DNA from: JAMHWF01 sp035911095
Lineage (GTDB): Bacteria > Pseudomonadota > Gammaproteobacteria > Burkholderiales > Burkholderiaceae_C
Length of the DNA stretch: 64,000 bases
Direction of reading: 5' to 3'
Assembly: GCA_035911095.1 (NCBI GenBank)
Contig: JAMHWF010000128.1
Span: 104,066-168,065, forward strand
Part shown: one piece after another, positions 54,757 to 63,187 of the stretch
Numbering within the stretch: position 1 is the stretch's first letter
Layout: each line of letters starts with the position of its first letter
The notes under the pieces: model-generated
Seen by the model: only the letters and a program-made list of their open reading frames with translations
Told to the model about the DNA's origin: nothing
Database searches by the model: none
Position numbers and translations under genes: made by a program

Positions 54757-55014
54757 TCAGGCGGCCTTAACGACCACCGTCGAACGATTCCGCGGGCCCT
54801 TGACCGTGAACTCGACCTGACCATCGACCAACGCGAACAGCGAGTGATCGCGCCCGACGCCGACGTTGGGGCCGGGATGGAAGCGCGTGCCACGCTGGCG
54901 CACGATGATCGAGCCGGCCGACACGACCTGCCCGCCGAACACCTTGACCCCGAGCATCTTCGGCTTTGAGTCGCGGCCGTTGCGGGTCGAGCCCCCGCCC
55001 TTTTTCTGTGCCAT
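54757..55014 (-). CDS. rpmA: 50S ribosomal protein L27
   Basis: L27 sits near the peptidyl-transferase centre. The protein has 85 residues: MAQKKGGGSTRNGRDSKPKMLGVKVFGGQ, IIVRQRGTRFHPGPNVGVGRDHSLFAL and the C-terminal VEFTVKGPRNRSTVVV are typical. It lacks the cleaved N-terminal extension known in Firmicutes. It is second in an operon with rplU (25-bp gap) and ends at a predicted terminator. Confidence 0.99.
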   Translation of the reverse strand: MAQKKGGGSTRNGRDSKPKMLGVKVFGGQVVSAGSIIVRQRGTRFHPGPNVGVGRDHSLFALVDGQVEFTVKGPRNRSTVVVKAA

Positions 55015-55039
55015 GGTTCAGCTCCTGGTAGCGGTCGAC

Positions 55040-55351
55040 TCAGGCGGTAACCGCGCTGATCTCGAGCTCGGTGAAGGCTTGGCGGTGGCCCTGGCGCTTC
55101 TGGTAGTGCTTGCGGCGCCGCATCTTGAAGATGTGGACCTTGTCGTGCCGGCCATGGCCCACGACGGTCGCCTTGACGGTCGCGCCCGCGACCAGCGGCG
55201 TGCCGACCGTCAGCTCCGAGCCGGAACCGAGGGCGAGGACCTGGTCGATCACGACCTCCTGGCCCACGTCGGCGCCGAGCTGCTCGACCTTGATCTTCTC
55301 GCCCGCGGCAACCTTGTACTGCTTGCCGCCAGTCTTGATGACCGCGTACAT
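55040..55351 (-). CDS. rplU: 50S ribosomal protein L21
   Basis: L21 is a 23S rRNA-binding protein of the large subunit. The protein has 103 residues from ATG 55351 (MYAVIKTGGKQYKVAAGEKIKVEQL); a longer in-frame extension to 55429 is rejected because L21 starts at MYAVI. The C-terminal signature is FKMRRRKHYQKRQGHRQAFTELEI. It heads the rplU-rpmA operon, with a leader of about 165 nt from the promoter at 55.53 kb. Confidence 0.99.
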   Translation of the reverse strand: MYAVIKTGGKQYKVAAGEKIKVEQLGADVGQEVVIDQVLALGSGSELTVGTPLVAGATVKATVVGHGRHDKVHIFKMRRRKHYQKRQGHRQAFTELEISAVTA

Positions 55352-55525
55352 ACGAACTCCTCTGAGTGGATCCGGCGGGCCAGGCTCAAAGCCTGGCGGT
55401 GCCTGATGCCGCGTCGGCGAGCCCTGCACAATCGAAGGACACGGCGCGGTGCTTGCGTCGGGCCCCGCACGTCAGCCGAAGCTGACCCGAACCCTACACA
55501 CCCCGCATCTGACGCGAAGCCCAAC

Positions 55526-55534
55526 AGTATAGCA
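55526..55534 (-). promoter_or_regulatory. Extended -10 promoter of rplU-rpmA
   Basis: On the minus strand the sequence reads GTGCTATACTG: TATACT (complement of 55526-55531) preceded by TGC, which is an extended -10. No good -35 is present, as expected for that class. Confidence 0.55.
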
Positions 55535-55594
55535 CGCTGACGCCTCGTCCGCCTCAGGCCCGCCCCCCTGCGGATTTCACGCGGGCTGCCTTCC

Positions 55595-55600
55595 TATAAT
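55595..55600 (+). promoter_or_regulatory. Consensus -10 of ispB
   Basis: A perfect TATAAT lies 26 bp before the ispB GTG, giving a predicted leader of about 20 nt. No strong -35 is visible upstream (TTTCAC at 55575-55580 is only 14 bp away). Confidence 0.5.
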
Positions 55601-55626
55601 TCGCAACCTGTCCACATTGGTCCGTC

Positions 55627-56622
55627 GTGCAATCCCCGATCCTTACGCCTGTCGATCCGCTGTCTGAGGTCGAGCATGCGCTCTCGATCGAGATGCAGGA
55701 GGTCGACGCCATCATCCGGGCGCGTCTCGCGTCGGACGTCGCGCTGATCAACCAGATCGCGCAGTACATCATCGGCGCCGGCGGCAAGCGCATGCGACCG
55801 AAGCTGGTGTTGATGTTCGCCAGCGCGCTCGGCTTCCACGGGTCGGAACGTTTCGAGCTGGCCGCCACGGTCGAGTTCATCCACACGGCGACCCTGCTGC
55901 ACGACGACGTGGTCGACGAGTCGGCGCTTCGCCGCGGCCGGCCGACGGCCAACGCGATCTTCGGCAATGCGGCCAGCGTGCTGGTCGGCGACTTTCTCTA
56001 CTCGCGCGCCTTTCAGATGATGGTGTCGGTGAATCGCATGCGCGTACTCGACGTGCTGGCCGACGCCACCAACGTCATCGCCGAGGGCGAAGTGCTCCAG
56101 TTGATGAACATGCACGACGCCGACCTCGACGTCGATGACTACCTGCGCGTCATCCGCTTCAAGACCGCCAAGCTGTTCGAGGCCAGCGCGCGGCTCGGCG
56201 CGGTGCTGGCAGAGGCGCCGCGCGACATCGAGGACGCCTGCGCCGACTACGGGCGAGCGCTGGGCACCGCGTTCCAGCTCGTCGACGACCTGCTCGACTA
56301 CGAAGGCGACGCCGCCCTGCTCGGCAAGAACGTCGGCGACGACCTTCGCGAAGGCAAGCCGACGCTGCCCCTGCTCGTCGCGATGCAACGCGGATCAAGC
56401 CAGGAATGCGAGCTGATCCGCCACGCGATCGAGAACGGCGAGGTGGCACGTCTGCGCGAGATCGTCGAGATCGTCCGGCGCACCGGCGCCCTCGAGGTCA
56501 CGCGCAACGCGGCTCGCAGCGAGGCGACGCGGGCCCGGGCAGCGCTGGTCGCACTGCCTGGCTCGGCACGCAAAGACGCTCTGCTAGAATTCTGCGTTCG
56601 GTCGGTGGAGCGGTCTTCGTAG
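55627..56622 (+). CDS. ispB: Octaprenyl (polyprenyl) diphosphate synthase
   Basis: IspB makes the long isoprenoid chain of ubiquinone from FPP and IPP units. The protein has 331 residues with GTG start 55627. The first Asp-rich motif DDVVD is at 93-97 (LLHDDVVDESALRRGRPT) and the second DDLLD at 220-224 (AFQLVDDLLDYEG); GGKRMRPKLVLM binds the diphosphate. The chain length (C40 is usual in this group) cannot be read reliably from the sequence. A tRNA-Pro lies 113 bp downstream; TGCTAGAAT near the ispB end (56582-56590) could be its promoter. Confidence 0.95.
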   Translation: MQSPILTPVDPLSEVEHALSIEMQEVDAIIRARLASDVALINQIAQYIIGAGGKRMRPKLVLMFASALGFHGSERFELAATVEFIHTATLLHDDVVDESALRRGRPTANAIFGNAASVLVGDFLYSRAFQMMVSVNRMRVLDVLADATNVIAEGEVLQLMNMHDADLDVDDYLRVIRFKTAKLFEASARLGAVLAEAPRDIEDACADYGRALGTAFQLVDDLLDYEGDAALLGKNVGDDLREGKPTLPLLVAMQRGSSQECELIRHAIENGEVARLREIVEIVRRTGALEVTRNAARSEATRARAALVALPGSARKDALLEFCVRSVERSS

Positions 56623-56735
56623 GTCTGCAGATGTCGTTGCAGGCGCTTCGACACAGCGACAGGCCCCCACACGACACCGGCACATGCCGGTGAACGCAAG
56701 TCAGCCGGCGTGACGCCGGCCGCGGCGACCAACAT

Positions 56736-56812
56736 CGGGGTGTAGCTTAGCCTGGTAGAGCGCTACGTTCGGGACGTAGAGGCCGGAGGTTCGAATCCTC
56801 TCACCCCGACCA
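56736..56812 (+). tRNA. tRNA-Pro (anticodon CGG)
   Basis: This is a 77-nt tRNA with encoded CCA (56810-56812). The acceptor stem CGGGGTG (56736-56742) pairs with CACCCCG (56802-56808). The anticodon arm is CTACG-TTCGGGA-CGTAG, giving anticodon CGG, which reads CCG, a frequent codon in this GC-rich genome. The T arm is GGAGG-TTCGAAT-CCTCT. The first base C with 3' G is typical of tRNA-Pro. Confidence 0.97.
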
Positions 56813-57036
56813 GATTCCCGGTCTTTCCTTCGAGCTTCGAGCGAGTGCCCCTTGCCGCGCCATGTGGTGTCTTTCGTCACGACGCGCGGGCTCGGCACCG
56901 CGGCACCACGCGACTCGAAATCGGCCGACTCGCTCACCGTGCATTGTTGCCGGGCCGCAAGTGTGTGAAGGTTTACAGTGCCGGTCCGATCGAAGAAGAT
57001 CGTTTCGACCCTCACGCGTGAACCCTCGTCTCCTAC
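56813..57036. other. Intergenic region between tRNA-Pro and pilB
   Basis: I see no gene in these 224 bp. They should hold the 3' end of the tRNA transcript and the pilB promoter. The stretch AAGGTTTACAGTGCCGGTCC (56968-56987) is the most AT-rich part; no clear hexamers or hairpin terminator could be assigned. Confidence 0.4.
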
Positions 57037-58755
57037 GTGGACACATTGGCTGATGCCCCTCACTCGGCCCTGTCGGGCGTCGCCCGGGTCCTGGTTCACG
57101 CCGGGAAGCTGAACGCCAAGACAGCCGAGGATCTGGTCCGCTCCTCGCGAGACAGGCGCCTGAGCTTCGTCTCCGCCGTGATCGCCGCCGGCGCAGTGTC
57201 GCCTTCCGAATTGGCGCACACGTTGTCGACGGCGCTGGCCCTGCCGCTCCTCGACCTCAACGCGGTCGACCTGCAGCGCCTGCCGCGCAACATCATCGAG
57301 GCACGCCTGGCGGCGCAATACCAGGTCGTCGTGCTCGGCAAGCGGGGCAACCGCCTGTTCATCGGCGGCGCCGACCCGACCGACCAGGACGCCGTCGAGC
57401 GGATCAAGTTCGCGACCCAGCTGTCGCCCGAGTGGGTCATCGTCGAGCACGACAAACTCGAGAAGCTTGTCGAAGCGCAGTCGGCCTCGGCCGCCGAGAC
57501 GCTCGAGGCGATGAGCAACACCGACTTCGATTTCGAGGTCACCGACGAAGAGCCGGCGTCGCAGGAGGCGCCGGACACCGCCACCGACGTCGAGGACGCA
57601 CCGGTCGTGCGCTTCCTGCAGAAGATGCTGGTCGACGCCATCAATGCACGCGCCTCCGACCTCCACTTCGAACCCTACGAGTACCACTACCGGGTGCGCT
57701 TTCGCATCGATGGTGAATTGCGCGAGATCACGCAGCCGCCGATCGCGATCAAGGACAAGCTGTCTTCGCGCATCAAGGTGATCTCGCGCCTGGACATCTC
57801 CGAGAAGCGCGTGCCGCAGGACGGCCGCATGAAGCTGAAGTTCGGCAGCAAGGCGATCGACTTCCGCGTCAGCACGCTGCCCACGCTGTTCGGCGAGAAG
57901 ATCGTGATCCGGATCCTCGACCCGTCGAGCGCCAAGCTCGGCATCGAGGCACTCGGCTACGAAAAGGCAGAGAAGGACCGCCTGCTGGCGGCGATCAAGC
58001 GCCCCTACGGGATGATCCTCGTCACCGGCCCGACCGGCAGCGGCAAGACCGTCTCGCTCTACACCTGCCTGAACATCCTGAACCAGCCGGGCGTCAACAT
58101 CTCGACCGTCGAGGACCCGGCGGAAATCAACCTGCCGGGCATCAACCAGGTCAACGTCAACGACAAGGCCGGGCTCAACTTCGCCGCCGCGCTCAAGTCC
58201 TTCCTGCGCCAGGACCCGGACATCATCATGGTCGGCGAAATCCGCGACCTCGACACCGCCGACATCGCGATCAAGGCCGCGCAGACCGGCCACCTGGTGA
58301 TGTCGACGCTGCACACCAACGACGCGCCGACGACGCTGACGCGCCTGTTGAACATGGGCGTGGCGCCCTTCAACATCGCCTCGAGCGTGCTGTTGATCAC
58401 GGCCCAGCGGCTGGCGCGCAAGCTGTGCGAGAACTGCAAGGCGCCAGCCGACTACCCGCGCGAGGCGATGCTGCGCGCCGGCTTCAAGGACGAAGAACTC
58501 GACGGCAGCTGGAAGCCCTACCGCGCCGTGGGCTGCACCTCGTGCAACAACGGCTACCGCGGTCGCGTCGGCATCTATCAGGTGATGCCGATCAACGAGG
58601 AGATCCAGCGCATCATCCTCAGCGAGGGCACGGCGATGGACATCGCCGCGCAGGCCCAGCGCGACGGCGTGCGCGATCTGCGGCAATCCGGCCTCGTCAA
58701 GGTGCGCCTGGGCGTGACAACGCTCGAAGAAGTGATCTCGGTCACGAACGAGTAG
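57037..58755 (+). CDS. pilB: Type IV pilus assembly ATPase
   Basis: PilB is the hexameric motor that extends type IV pili from the cytoplasmic side. The protein has 572 residues with GTG start 57037. An N-terminal MshEN domain (about 10-165) precedes the GspE-type ATPase: Walker A GPTGSGKT (331-338), the Asp box TVEDPAEINLPGINQVNVN, Walker B DPDIIMVGEIRDLDTADIA and the His box TGHLVMSTLHTNDAPTT. A zinc-binding tetracysteine is formed by CENC and CTSC (about residues 466 and 502). It is followed after 43 bp by pilC. Expression of pili is expected to depend on PilS/PilR at 25.7-29.2 kb. Confidence 0.97.
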   Translation: MDTLADAPHSALSGVARVLVHAGKLNAKTAEDLVRSSRDRRLSFVSAVIAAGAVSPSELAHTLSTALALPLLDLNAVDLQRLPRNIIEARLAAQYQVVVLGKRGNRLFIGGADPTDQDAVERIKFATQLSPEWVIVEHDKLEKLVEAQSASAAETLEAMSNTDFDFEVTDEEPASQEAPDTATDVEDAPVVRFLQKMLVDAINARASDLHFEPYEYHYRVRFRIDGELREITQPPIAIKDKLSSRIKVISRLDISEKRVPQDGRMKLKFGSKAIDFRVSTLPTLFGEKIVIRILDPSSAKLGIEALGYEKAEKDRLLAAIKRPYGMILVTGPTGSGKTVSLYTCLNILNQPGVNISTVEDPAEINLPGINQVNVNDKAGLNFAAALKSFLRQDPDIIMVGEIRDLDTADIAIKAAQTGHLVMSTLHTNDAPTTLTRLLNMGVAPFNIASSVLLITAQRLARKLCENCKAPADYPREAMLRAGFKDEELDGSWKPYRAVGCTSCNNGYRGRVGIYQVMPINEEIQRIILSEGTAMDIAAQAQRDGVRDLRQSGLVKVRLGVTTLEEVISVTNE

Positions 58756-58798
58756 GCGGTTTCGGGCCAAACTGCCAAGGGGTACTCCCGGAGGGATC

Positions 58799-60019
58799 AT
58801 GGCGACTGCTGCAGCCGCGAGGAACATCAAGGATTTCGTCTTCGACTGGGAAGGCAAGGACAAGACCGGCAAGGTCGTCCGGGGCGAGATCCGCGCGGGC
58901 GGCGAGGCGATGGTCAGCGCGAGCCTGCGTCGCCAGGGCATCCTCGTCACGCGGGTGAAGAAGCGCCGCATGGGCGGCGGCAAGTCGATCAAGCAGAAGG
59001 ACATCGCGATCTTCACGCGCCAGCTGGCGACGATGATGCGATCGGGCGTCCCGCTGCTGCAGGCTTTCGACATCGTCGCCCGGGGCAGCACCAACCCGCG
59101 CATGACGCGCCTGCTCAACGACATCCGCGTCGACGTCGAGACCGGCACCAGCCTGTCGGCGGCCTTCCGCAAGCACCCGCTGTACTTCGACGCGCTGTAC
59201 TGCAACCTGATCGAGGCCGGCGAGGCCGGCGGTATCCTCGAAGAGCTGCTCGAACGCTTGGCCATCTATCAAGAAAAGACGATGGCCATCCGCAACAAGA
59301 TCAAGTCCGCCTTGATCTATCCCGTAGCGGTGATCACGGTGGCCTTCATCGTGCTCGCGGTGATCATGATCTTCGTGATTCCGGCGTTCAAGGAGGTGTT
59401 CACCTCGTTCGGCGCCGACCTCCCTGCACCGACCCTGTTCGTGATGGGAATCTCCGAGGTCTTCGTCGCCTGGTGGTGGGCGATCTTCGGCTTCATCGGC
59501 GGCGGCATCTATTTCTTCCTCGAGTCGTGGAAGCGCTCGGAGAAGATGCAGAAGACGATGGACCGCCTGCTGCTGCGCGCACCGGTGTTCGGCTCGATCG
59601 TCAACAAGTCGGCGGTCGCGCGATGGACGCGCACCTTGTCGACCATGTTCGCCGCCGGCGTGCCGCTCGTCGAGGCGCTCGACTCCGTGGGCGGCGCCTC
59701 GGGCAATGCGGTCTTCGCCGAGGCGACCGAGCAGATCCAGAAGGACGTCTCCACCGGGTCATCGCTCACCTCGGCGATGCAGACCACCGGCGTGTTCCCG
59801 ACGATGGTGCTGCAGATGTGCGCGATCGGCGAGGAGTCCGGCTCGATCGACCACATGCTCGGCAAGGCGGCCGAGTTCTACGAGGACGAGGTCGACGAGG
59901 CGGTCAAGGGCCTCTCGACGCTGATGGAGCCTTTCATCATCGTCATCCTGGGCACGCTGATCGGCGGCATCGTCGTCTCGATGTACCTGCCGATCTTCAA
60001 GCTCGGCCAGGTCGTCTGA
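58799..60019 (+). CDS. pilC: Type IV pilus inner-membrane platform protein
   Basis: PilC is the membrane platform on which PilB acts. The protein has 406 residues with two GspF domains: about 70-195 (FTRQLATMMRSGVPLLQAFDIVARGSTN) and 275-400 (WTRTLSTMFAAGVPLVEALDSVGGASGN), each followed by a hydrophobic helix region (ALIYPVAVITVAFIVLAVIMIFVIPAF and the terminal LMEPFIIVILGTLIGGIVVSMYLPIF). GGAGGG lies just upstream of the ATG. It is 13 bp from pilD. Confidence 0.97.
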   Translation: MATAAAARNIKDFVFDWEGKDKTGKVVRGEIRAGGEAMVSASLRRQGILVTRVKKRRMGGGKSIKQKDIAIFTRQLATMMRSGVPLLQAFDIVARGSTNPRMTRLLNDIRVDVETGTSLSAAFRKHPLYFDALYCNLIEAGEAGGILEELLERLAIYQEKTMAIRNKIKSALIYPVAVITVAFIVLAVIMIFVIPAFKEVFTSFGADLPAPTLFVMGISEVFVAWWWAIFGFIGGGIYFFLESWKRSEKMQKTMDRLLLRAPVFGSIVNKSAVARWTRTLSTMFAAGVPLVEALDSVGGASGNAVFAEATEQIQKDVSTGSSLTSAMQTTGVFPTMVLQMCAIGEESGSIDHMLGKAAEFYEDEVDEAVKGLSTLMEPFIIVILGTLIGGIVVSMYLPIFKLGQVV

Positions 60020-60032
60020 CGCCGCGCGCTGG

Positions 60033-60884
60033 ATGGATGCGCTGACGGCCGAGCTGCTGTTCGGCCCTGCGCTGCTGGCGGTCCTGGGACTGCTGATCGG
60101 CAGCTTCCTCAACGTCGTCGTGCACCGGCTGCCGCTCATCCTGGAGCGCGGCTGGAAGCGCGACAGCGCCGAGATGCTCGGCGTCGAGGTCGACCTGCCG
60201 CCGGCGATCGGCATCGCGACGCCGCGCTCGCGCTGCCCGTCGTGCGGGCATGCGATCACCTGGTACGAGAACATCCCGGTGCTGAGCTACCTGTGGCTGC
60301 GCGGGCGCTGCTCGGCCTGTCGCGCCCGCATCTCGCCGCGCTATCCGCTGCTCGAGCTCATGACGGGGCTGCTGTTCGCGGCGATCGGCTGGCGCTTCGG
60401 GCCGCAGCCGGTCGCGCTGCTGTGGTGCGGCTTCGCGGCGACGCTGGTCGCGCTGGCGGCAATCGACTGGGACACGACGCTGCTGCCCGACGGCTTGACG
60501 CTGCCGCTGCTGTGGGGCGGCCTGGTGGCCGCCGCGCTCGGCTGGACCCTGCCGCTGTCGAGCGCTGTCTGGGGCGCGGTCGTCGGCTACCTGTCGCTCT
60601 GGTCGGTCTACTGGGTGTTCAAGCTCCTGACCGGCAAGGAGGGCATGGGCTTCGGCGACTTCAAGCTGCTCGCCGCGCTCGGAGCCTGGCTGGGCTGGCC
60701 GATGATCCTGCCGATCGTGCTCGGCGCTTCGGTGTTGGGCGCGATCGTGGGCCTCGTGATGAAGGCGAGCGGGGCGCTGCGCGAGGGGCGCTACGTGCCC
60801 TTCGGGCCGTTTCTCGCCAGCGCCGGCCTGGCCATGCTGCTGATCGGCTCGCCGACCGTGCAGCGGTGGCTCGGATGGGCCTGA
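60033..60884 (+). CDS. pilD: Prepilin leader peptidase / N-methyltransferase
   Basis: PilD cleaves and methylates type IV prepilins in the inner membrane. The protein has 283 residues. The N-terminal cytoplasmic loop has four cysteines in two pairs (CPSCGHAITWYENIPVLSYLWLRGRCSACRARISPRYPLLE), as in bifunctional enzymes. The two catalytic aspartates are in AIDWDTTLLPDGLTLPL and in the GMGFGDFKLLAALGAWLGW (GxGD) motif. Membrane helices fill the rest. Its last 10 bp overlap the start of coaE. Confidence 0.97.
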   Translation: MDALTAELLFGPALLAVLGLLIGSFLNVVVHRLPLILERGWKRDSAEMLGVEVDLPPAIGIATPRSRCPSCGHAITWYENIPVLSYLWLRGRCSACRARISPRYPLLELMTGLLFAAIGWRFGPQPVALLWCGFAATLVALAAIDWDTTLLPDGLTLPLLWGGLVAAALGWTLPLSSAVWGAVVGYLSLWSVYWVFKLLTGKEGMGFGDFKLLAALGAWLGWPMILPIVLGASVLGAIVGLVMKASGALREGRYVPFGPFLASAGLAMLLIGSPTVQRWLGWA

Positions 60885-61525
60885 GCGACGCGGTGGTGCC
60901 GGCGAGCGGCTCGCGCGCAGGGACCCGCCGCATCGGCCTCACCGGCGGCATCGGCAGCGGCAAGAGCACCGTCGCCGGGTTCTGGCAGGCACGCGGCGCG
61001 GTGCTGGTCGACACCGATGCGATCTCGCGCGAGCTCACCGCGGCCGGGGGCGCCGCGATGCCGCGCCTGCGGGAAGTCTTCGGCGAGTCGATCGTCGACG
61101 CCGACGGCTCGCTGCACCGGCCACGCATGCGCGAGCTGGCCTTCACGCAGCCCCAGCTGCGGCGCCAGCTGGAGGCGGTGCTGCACCCGCTGATCGGCCT
61201 CGAGACGCAACGGCGCGCCGCAGCGGCGGGAGAGGCGCTGGTGGTGTTCGACGTGCCGCTGCTCGTCGAGTCGGGCCGCTGGCGCGGGCAGGTCGAGCGC
61301 GTGCTCGTCGTCGACTGTCCGCGCGAGGTGCAGCTCGAACGCGTGATGCGGCGCTCCGGCCTGGCACGCGAAACCGTCGAGCGCATCATCGACCAGCAGG
61401 CCGACCGCGCGACACGGCGCGCCAGCGCCGACGCGGTGATCGACAACGGCGCCGCCTCGCTGGGCGAGCTCGAAGCCGCGGTCGCCTGCCTCTGGCGCCT
61501 CTGGCACGCCACCGACCACGCCTGA
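60875..61525 (+). CDS. coaE: Dephospho-CoA kinase
   Basis: CoaE phosphorylates dephospho-CoA to coenzyme A. The protein has 216 residues from ATG 60875, inside the end of pilD. RRIGLTGGIGSGKSTVAGFW is the P-loop, followed by VDTDAISRELTAAGGAAMP, VFDVPLLVESG and a lid region RVMRRSGLARETVERIIDQQ. The N-terminal 17 residues (MGLSDAVVPASGSRAGT) are extra and may mean that a later, unrecognised start is used. The pilD-coaE-zapD-yacG order is widely conserved in proteobacteria. Confidence 0.95.
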   Translation: MGLSDAVVPASGSRAGTRRIGLTGGIGSGKSTVAGFWQARGAVLVDTDAISRELTAAGGAAMPRLREVFGESIVDADGSLHRPRMRELAFTQPQLRRQLEAVLHPLIGLETQRRAAAAGEALVVFDVPLLVESGRWRGQVERVLVVDCPREVQLERVMRRSGLARETVERIIDQQADRATRRASADAVIDNGAASLGELEAAVACLWRLWHATDHA

Positions 61526-61624
61526 CCTGCCAGTCGCGACAGCCCCGGGCAACGGCGAAGGCTGTGAAACAATGCCGCCTTCGCGCGCGGCACGGGCCCG
61601 CGCGCCGCTGGAGGACGTCCCGCC

Positions 61625-62380
61625 TTGGTGCTCTACGAATACCCGTTCAACGAGAGCATCCGCACGATGCTGCGGCTGGAACACCTGTTCGACCGTCTCG
61701 GACAGCTGATGACGCGCGACGCCACGGTCGACCATCACTTCGCGCTGGTGACAATGTTCGAGATCGTCGACGTCGCCTCGCGGGCCGATCTCAAGGCCGA
61801 CCTGCTGATGGACCTCGAGCGCCACAAGCAACAGCTCAACAGCTACCGCGGCAACCCATCGGTGTCCGAAGCCTCGCTCGACGAGATCGTCGGCCGCATC
61901 GAACACGCCTTCAACGGGCTCAACGAGTTGCCGGGCAAGGCCGGCCACGACCTGAACGGCAACGAGTGGCTGATGAGCATCCGCAGCCGCGTCAGCATCC
62001 CTGGCGGCACCTGCGAGTTCGACCTGCCGGCGTACTACGCCTGGCAACAGCACGAGCCCGCGCGCCGACGCGCTGACCTGATGGCCTGGGCGGGCAGCCT
62101 GCTGCCGCTGGCCGAGGCGCTCAGCGTGCTGCTCAACCTGCTGCGCGACACCGGGGTGCCGCACAAGGTGACCGCGATCGGCGGCCAGTACCAGCAGAGC
62201 CTGCCGCCCGGCAAGCTCTACAGCCTGCTGCGCGTGCGCATCGACCCGGCCACCGGCGTCGTGCCCGAGATCAGCGGGCACCGGCTGATGGCACAGGTGC
62301 GGATGATGAAGCCCGAGCCCGACGGGCGCCTGCGCCCGAGCGCCGACGACACCTCGTTCGAGATGACGCTGTGTGCATGA
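61625..62380 (+). CDS. zapD: Cell division protein ZapD
   Basis: ZapD bundles FtsZ filaments at the division site. The protein has 251 residues. The start is TTG at 61625: the family begins M-[IV]-L-Y-E-Y-P-F-N-E, and TTG-GTG-CTC-TAC aligns the TTG with that Met, with GGAGG 10 bases upstream; GTG 61628 is the only other option. Recognised segments are LYEYPFNESIRTMLRLEHLFDRL, the HHFALVTMFEIVDVASRADLKADLLMDLERHKQQL helix and GGTCEFDLPAYYAWQ. yacG follows and overlaps if its earlier ATG is used. Confidence 0.95.
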   Translation: MVLYEYPFNESIRTMLRLEHLFDRLGQLMTRDATVDHHFALVTMFEIVDVASRADLKADLLMDLERHKQQLNSYRGNPSVSEASLDEIVGRIEHAFNGLNELPGKAGHDLNGNEWLMSIRSRVSIPGGTCEFDLPAYYAWQQHEPARRRADLMAWAGSLLPLAEALSVLLNLLRDTGVPHKVTAIGGQYQQSLPPGKLYSLLRVRIDPATGVVPEISGHRLMAQVRMMKPEPDGRLRPSADDTSFEMTLCA

Positions 62381-62453
62381 AGCATCCGCCCGGGGCATGC
62401 GCTGCGCGTCGGCCGGCGCCCAGGGGACGCGCCCGGCGGCTGCGCGCACCCGC

Positions 62454-62660
62454 ATGACCGAAGAGGGCTGGACGGGTCGCACGATCCGCTGCCCGGCCTG
62501 CGGCGGCCCGAGCCGCTACGCGCCGGACAATCCCTCGCGCCCGTTCTGCGGCGAGCGCTGCCGCCACCTCGACCTCGGCGCCTGGGCCAGCGAGAGCTAC
62601 CGCGTGGAGGCGCCGCCCCCGCGCGACGAGGACTGGTCGGCCACGACCGACCCCGGCTGA
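62454..62660 (+). CDS. yacG: DNA gyrase inhibitor, zinc-binding
   Basis: YacG binds GyrB and inhibits gyrase. The protein has 68 residues from ATG 62454. The four zinc ligands are in CPACGGPSRYAPDNPSRPFCGERCRHLDLGAWASESYRV, the typical CxxC...CxxxC layout. A possible earlier ATG at 62373, overlapping zapD, would add 27 low-complexity residues and is less likely. It is the last gene of the pil-coaE-zapD stretch and is followed immediately by a T-rich terminator. Confidence 0.93.
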   Translation: MTEEGWTGRTIRCPACGGPSRYAPDNPSRPFCGERCRHLDLGAWASESYRVEAPPPRDEDWSATTDPG

Positions 62661-62680
62661 GCGCAGCGCCTTTTTTCTCC
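62655..62680 (+). terminator. Probable terminator after yacG
   Basis: GGCTGAGCGCAGCGCC, overlapping the yacG stop codon, can fold into a short GC hairpin and is followed by TTTTTTCTCCTTC (62671 on). The stem is short, but the T run is the longest near any gene end here. Confidence 0.5.
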
Positions 62681-62699
62681 TTCTTCGACTGGCGCGCGT

Positions 62700-62728
62700 C
62701 TTGAAGTGCCGCGGCCGGCCCCTATACT
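62700..62728 (+). promoter_or_regulatory. groES-groEL promoter, sigma-32-like and sigma-70-like elements
   Basis: CTTGAAG (62700-62706), 12 bp, CCCCTATA (62719-62726) resembles the heat-shock sigma-32 consensus (CTTGAAA, CCCCATNT). In the same place TTGAAG (62701-62706), 16 bp, TATACT (62723-62728) is an acceptable sigma-70 promoter. Either would start just before the CIRCE element. Confidence 0.65.
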
Positions 62729-62735
62729 TCCGCCG

Positions 62736-62762
62736 TTAGCACTCTGACAAGACGAGTGCCAA
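62736..62762. promoter_or_regulatory. CIRCE operator (HrcA site)
   Basis: TTAGCACTC (62736-62744), 9 bp, GAGTGCCAA (62754-62762) matches the CIRCE consensus TTAGCACTC-N9-GAGTGCTAA with one mismatch. It lies just downstream of the promoter, so HrcA would repress groESL directly. Confidence 0.93.
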
Positions 62763-62864
62763 CACCGGAGACCGGCCTCCCGCCAGGGCCTCATCAACAA
62801 GTCAGCTTGCACGAACTTCCATCGCAAGCGGCTTTCGCAGTCCATCTGATCCTTAGGAGATGCA

Positions 62865-63155
62865 ATGAAACTTCGTCCGTTGCACGATCGTGTGATCGTC
62901 AAGCGTCTGGAGCAGGAAACCAAGACCGCCTCGGGCATCGTGATCCCCGACAACGCCGCCGAGAAGCCCGACCAGGGCGAAGTGCTGGCCGTCGGCCCGG
63001 GCAAGCGCAACGACAAGGGTGATTTCGTGGTCCTGAACATCAAGGTCGGCGACCGCGTGCTGTTCGGCAAGTACAGCGGCCAGACCGTCAAGGTCGACGG
63101 CGACGAGCTGCTCGTGATGCGCGAGGAAGACCTTTTCGCCGTCGTCGAGAAGTGA
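62865..63155 (+). CDS. groS: Co-chaperonin GroES
   Basis: GroES caps the GroEL cage during protein folding. The protein has 96 residues: MKLRPLHDRVIVKRLEQETKTASGIVIPDNAAEKPDQGEV, the mobile loop near residue 25, and a C-terminal LLVMREEDLFAVVEK. It is preceded by TAGGAGATGCA. A 100-nt leader runs from the CIRCE site. groEL starts 32 bp later. Confidence 0.99.
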   Translation: MKLRPLHDRVIVKRLEQETKTASGIVIPDNAAEKPDQGEVLAVGPGKRNDKGDFVVLNIKVGDRVLFGKYSGQTVKVDGDELLVMREEDLFAVVEK

Positions 63156-63187
63156 CCCGCAACCCCGACTAACCGGAGAAATCGAAC

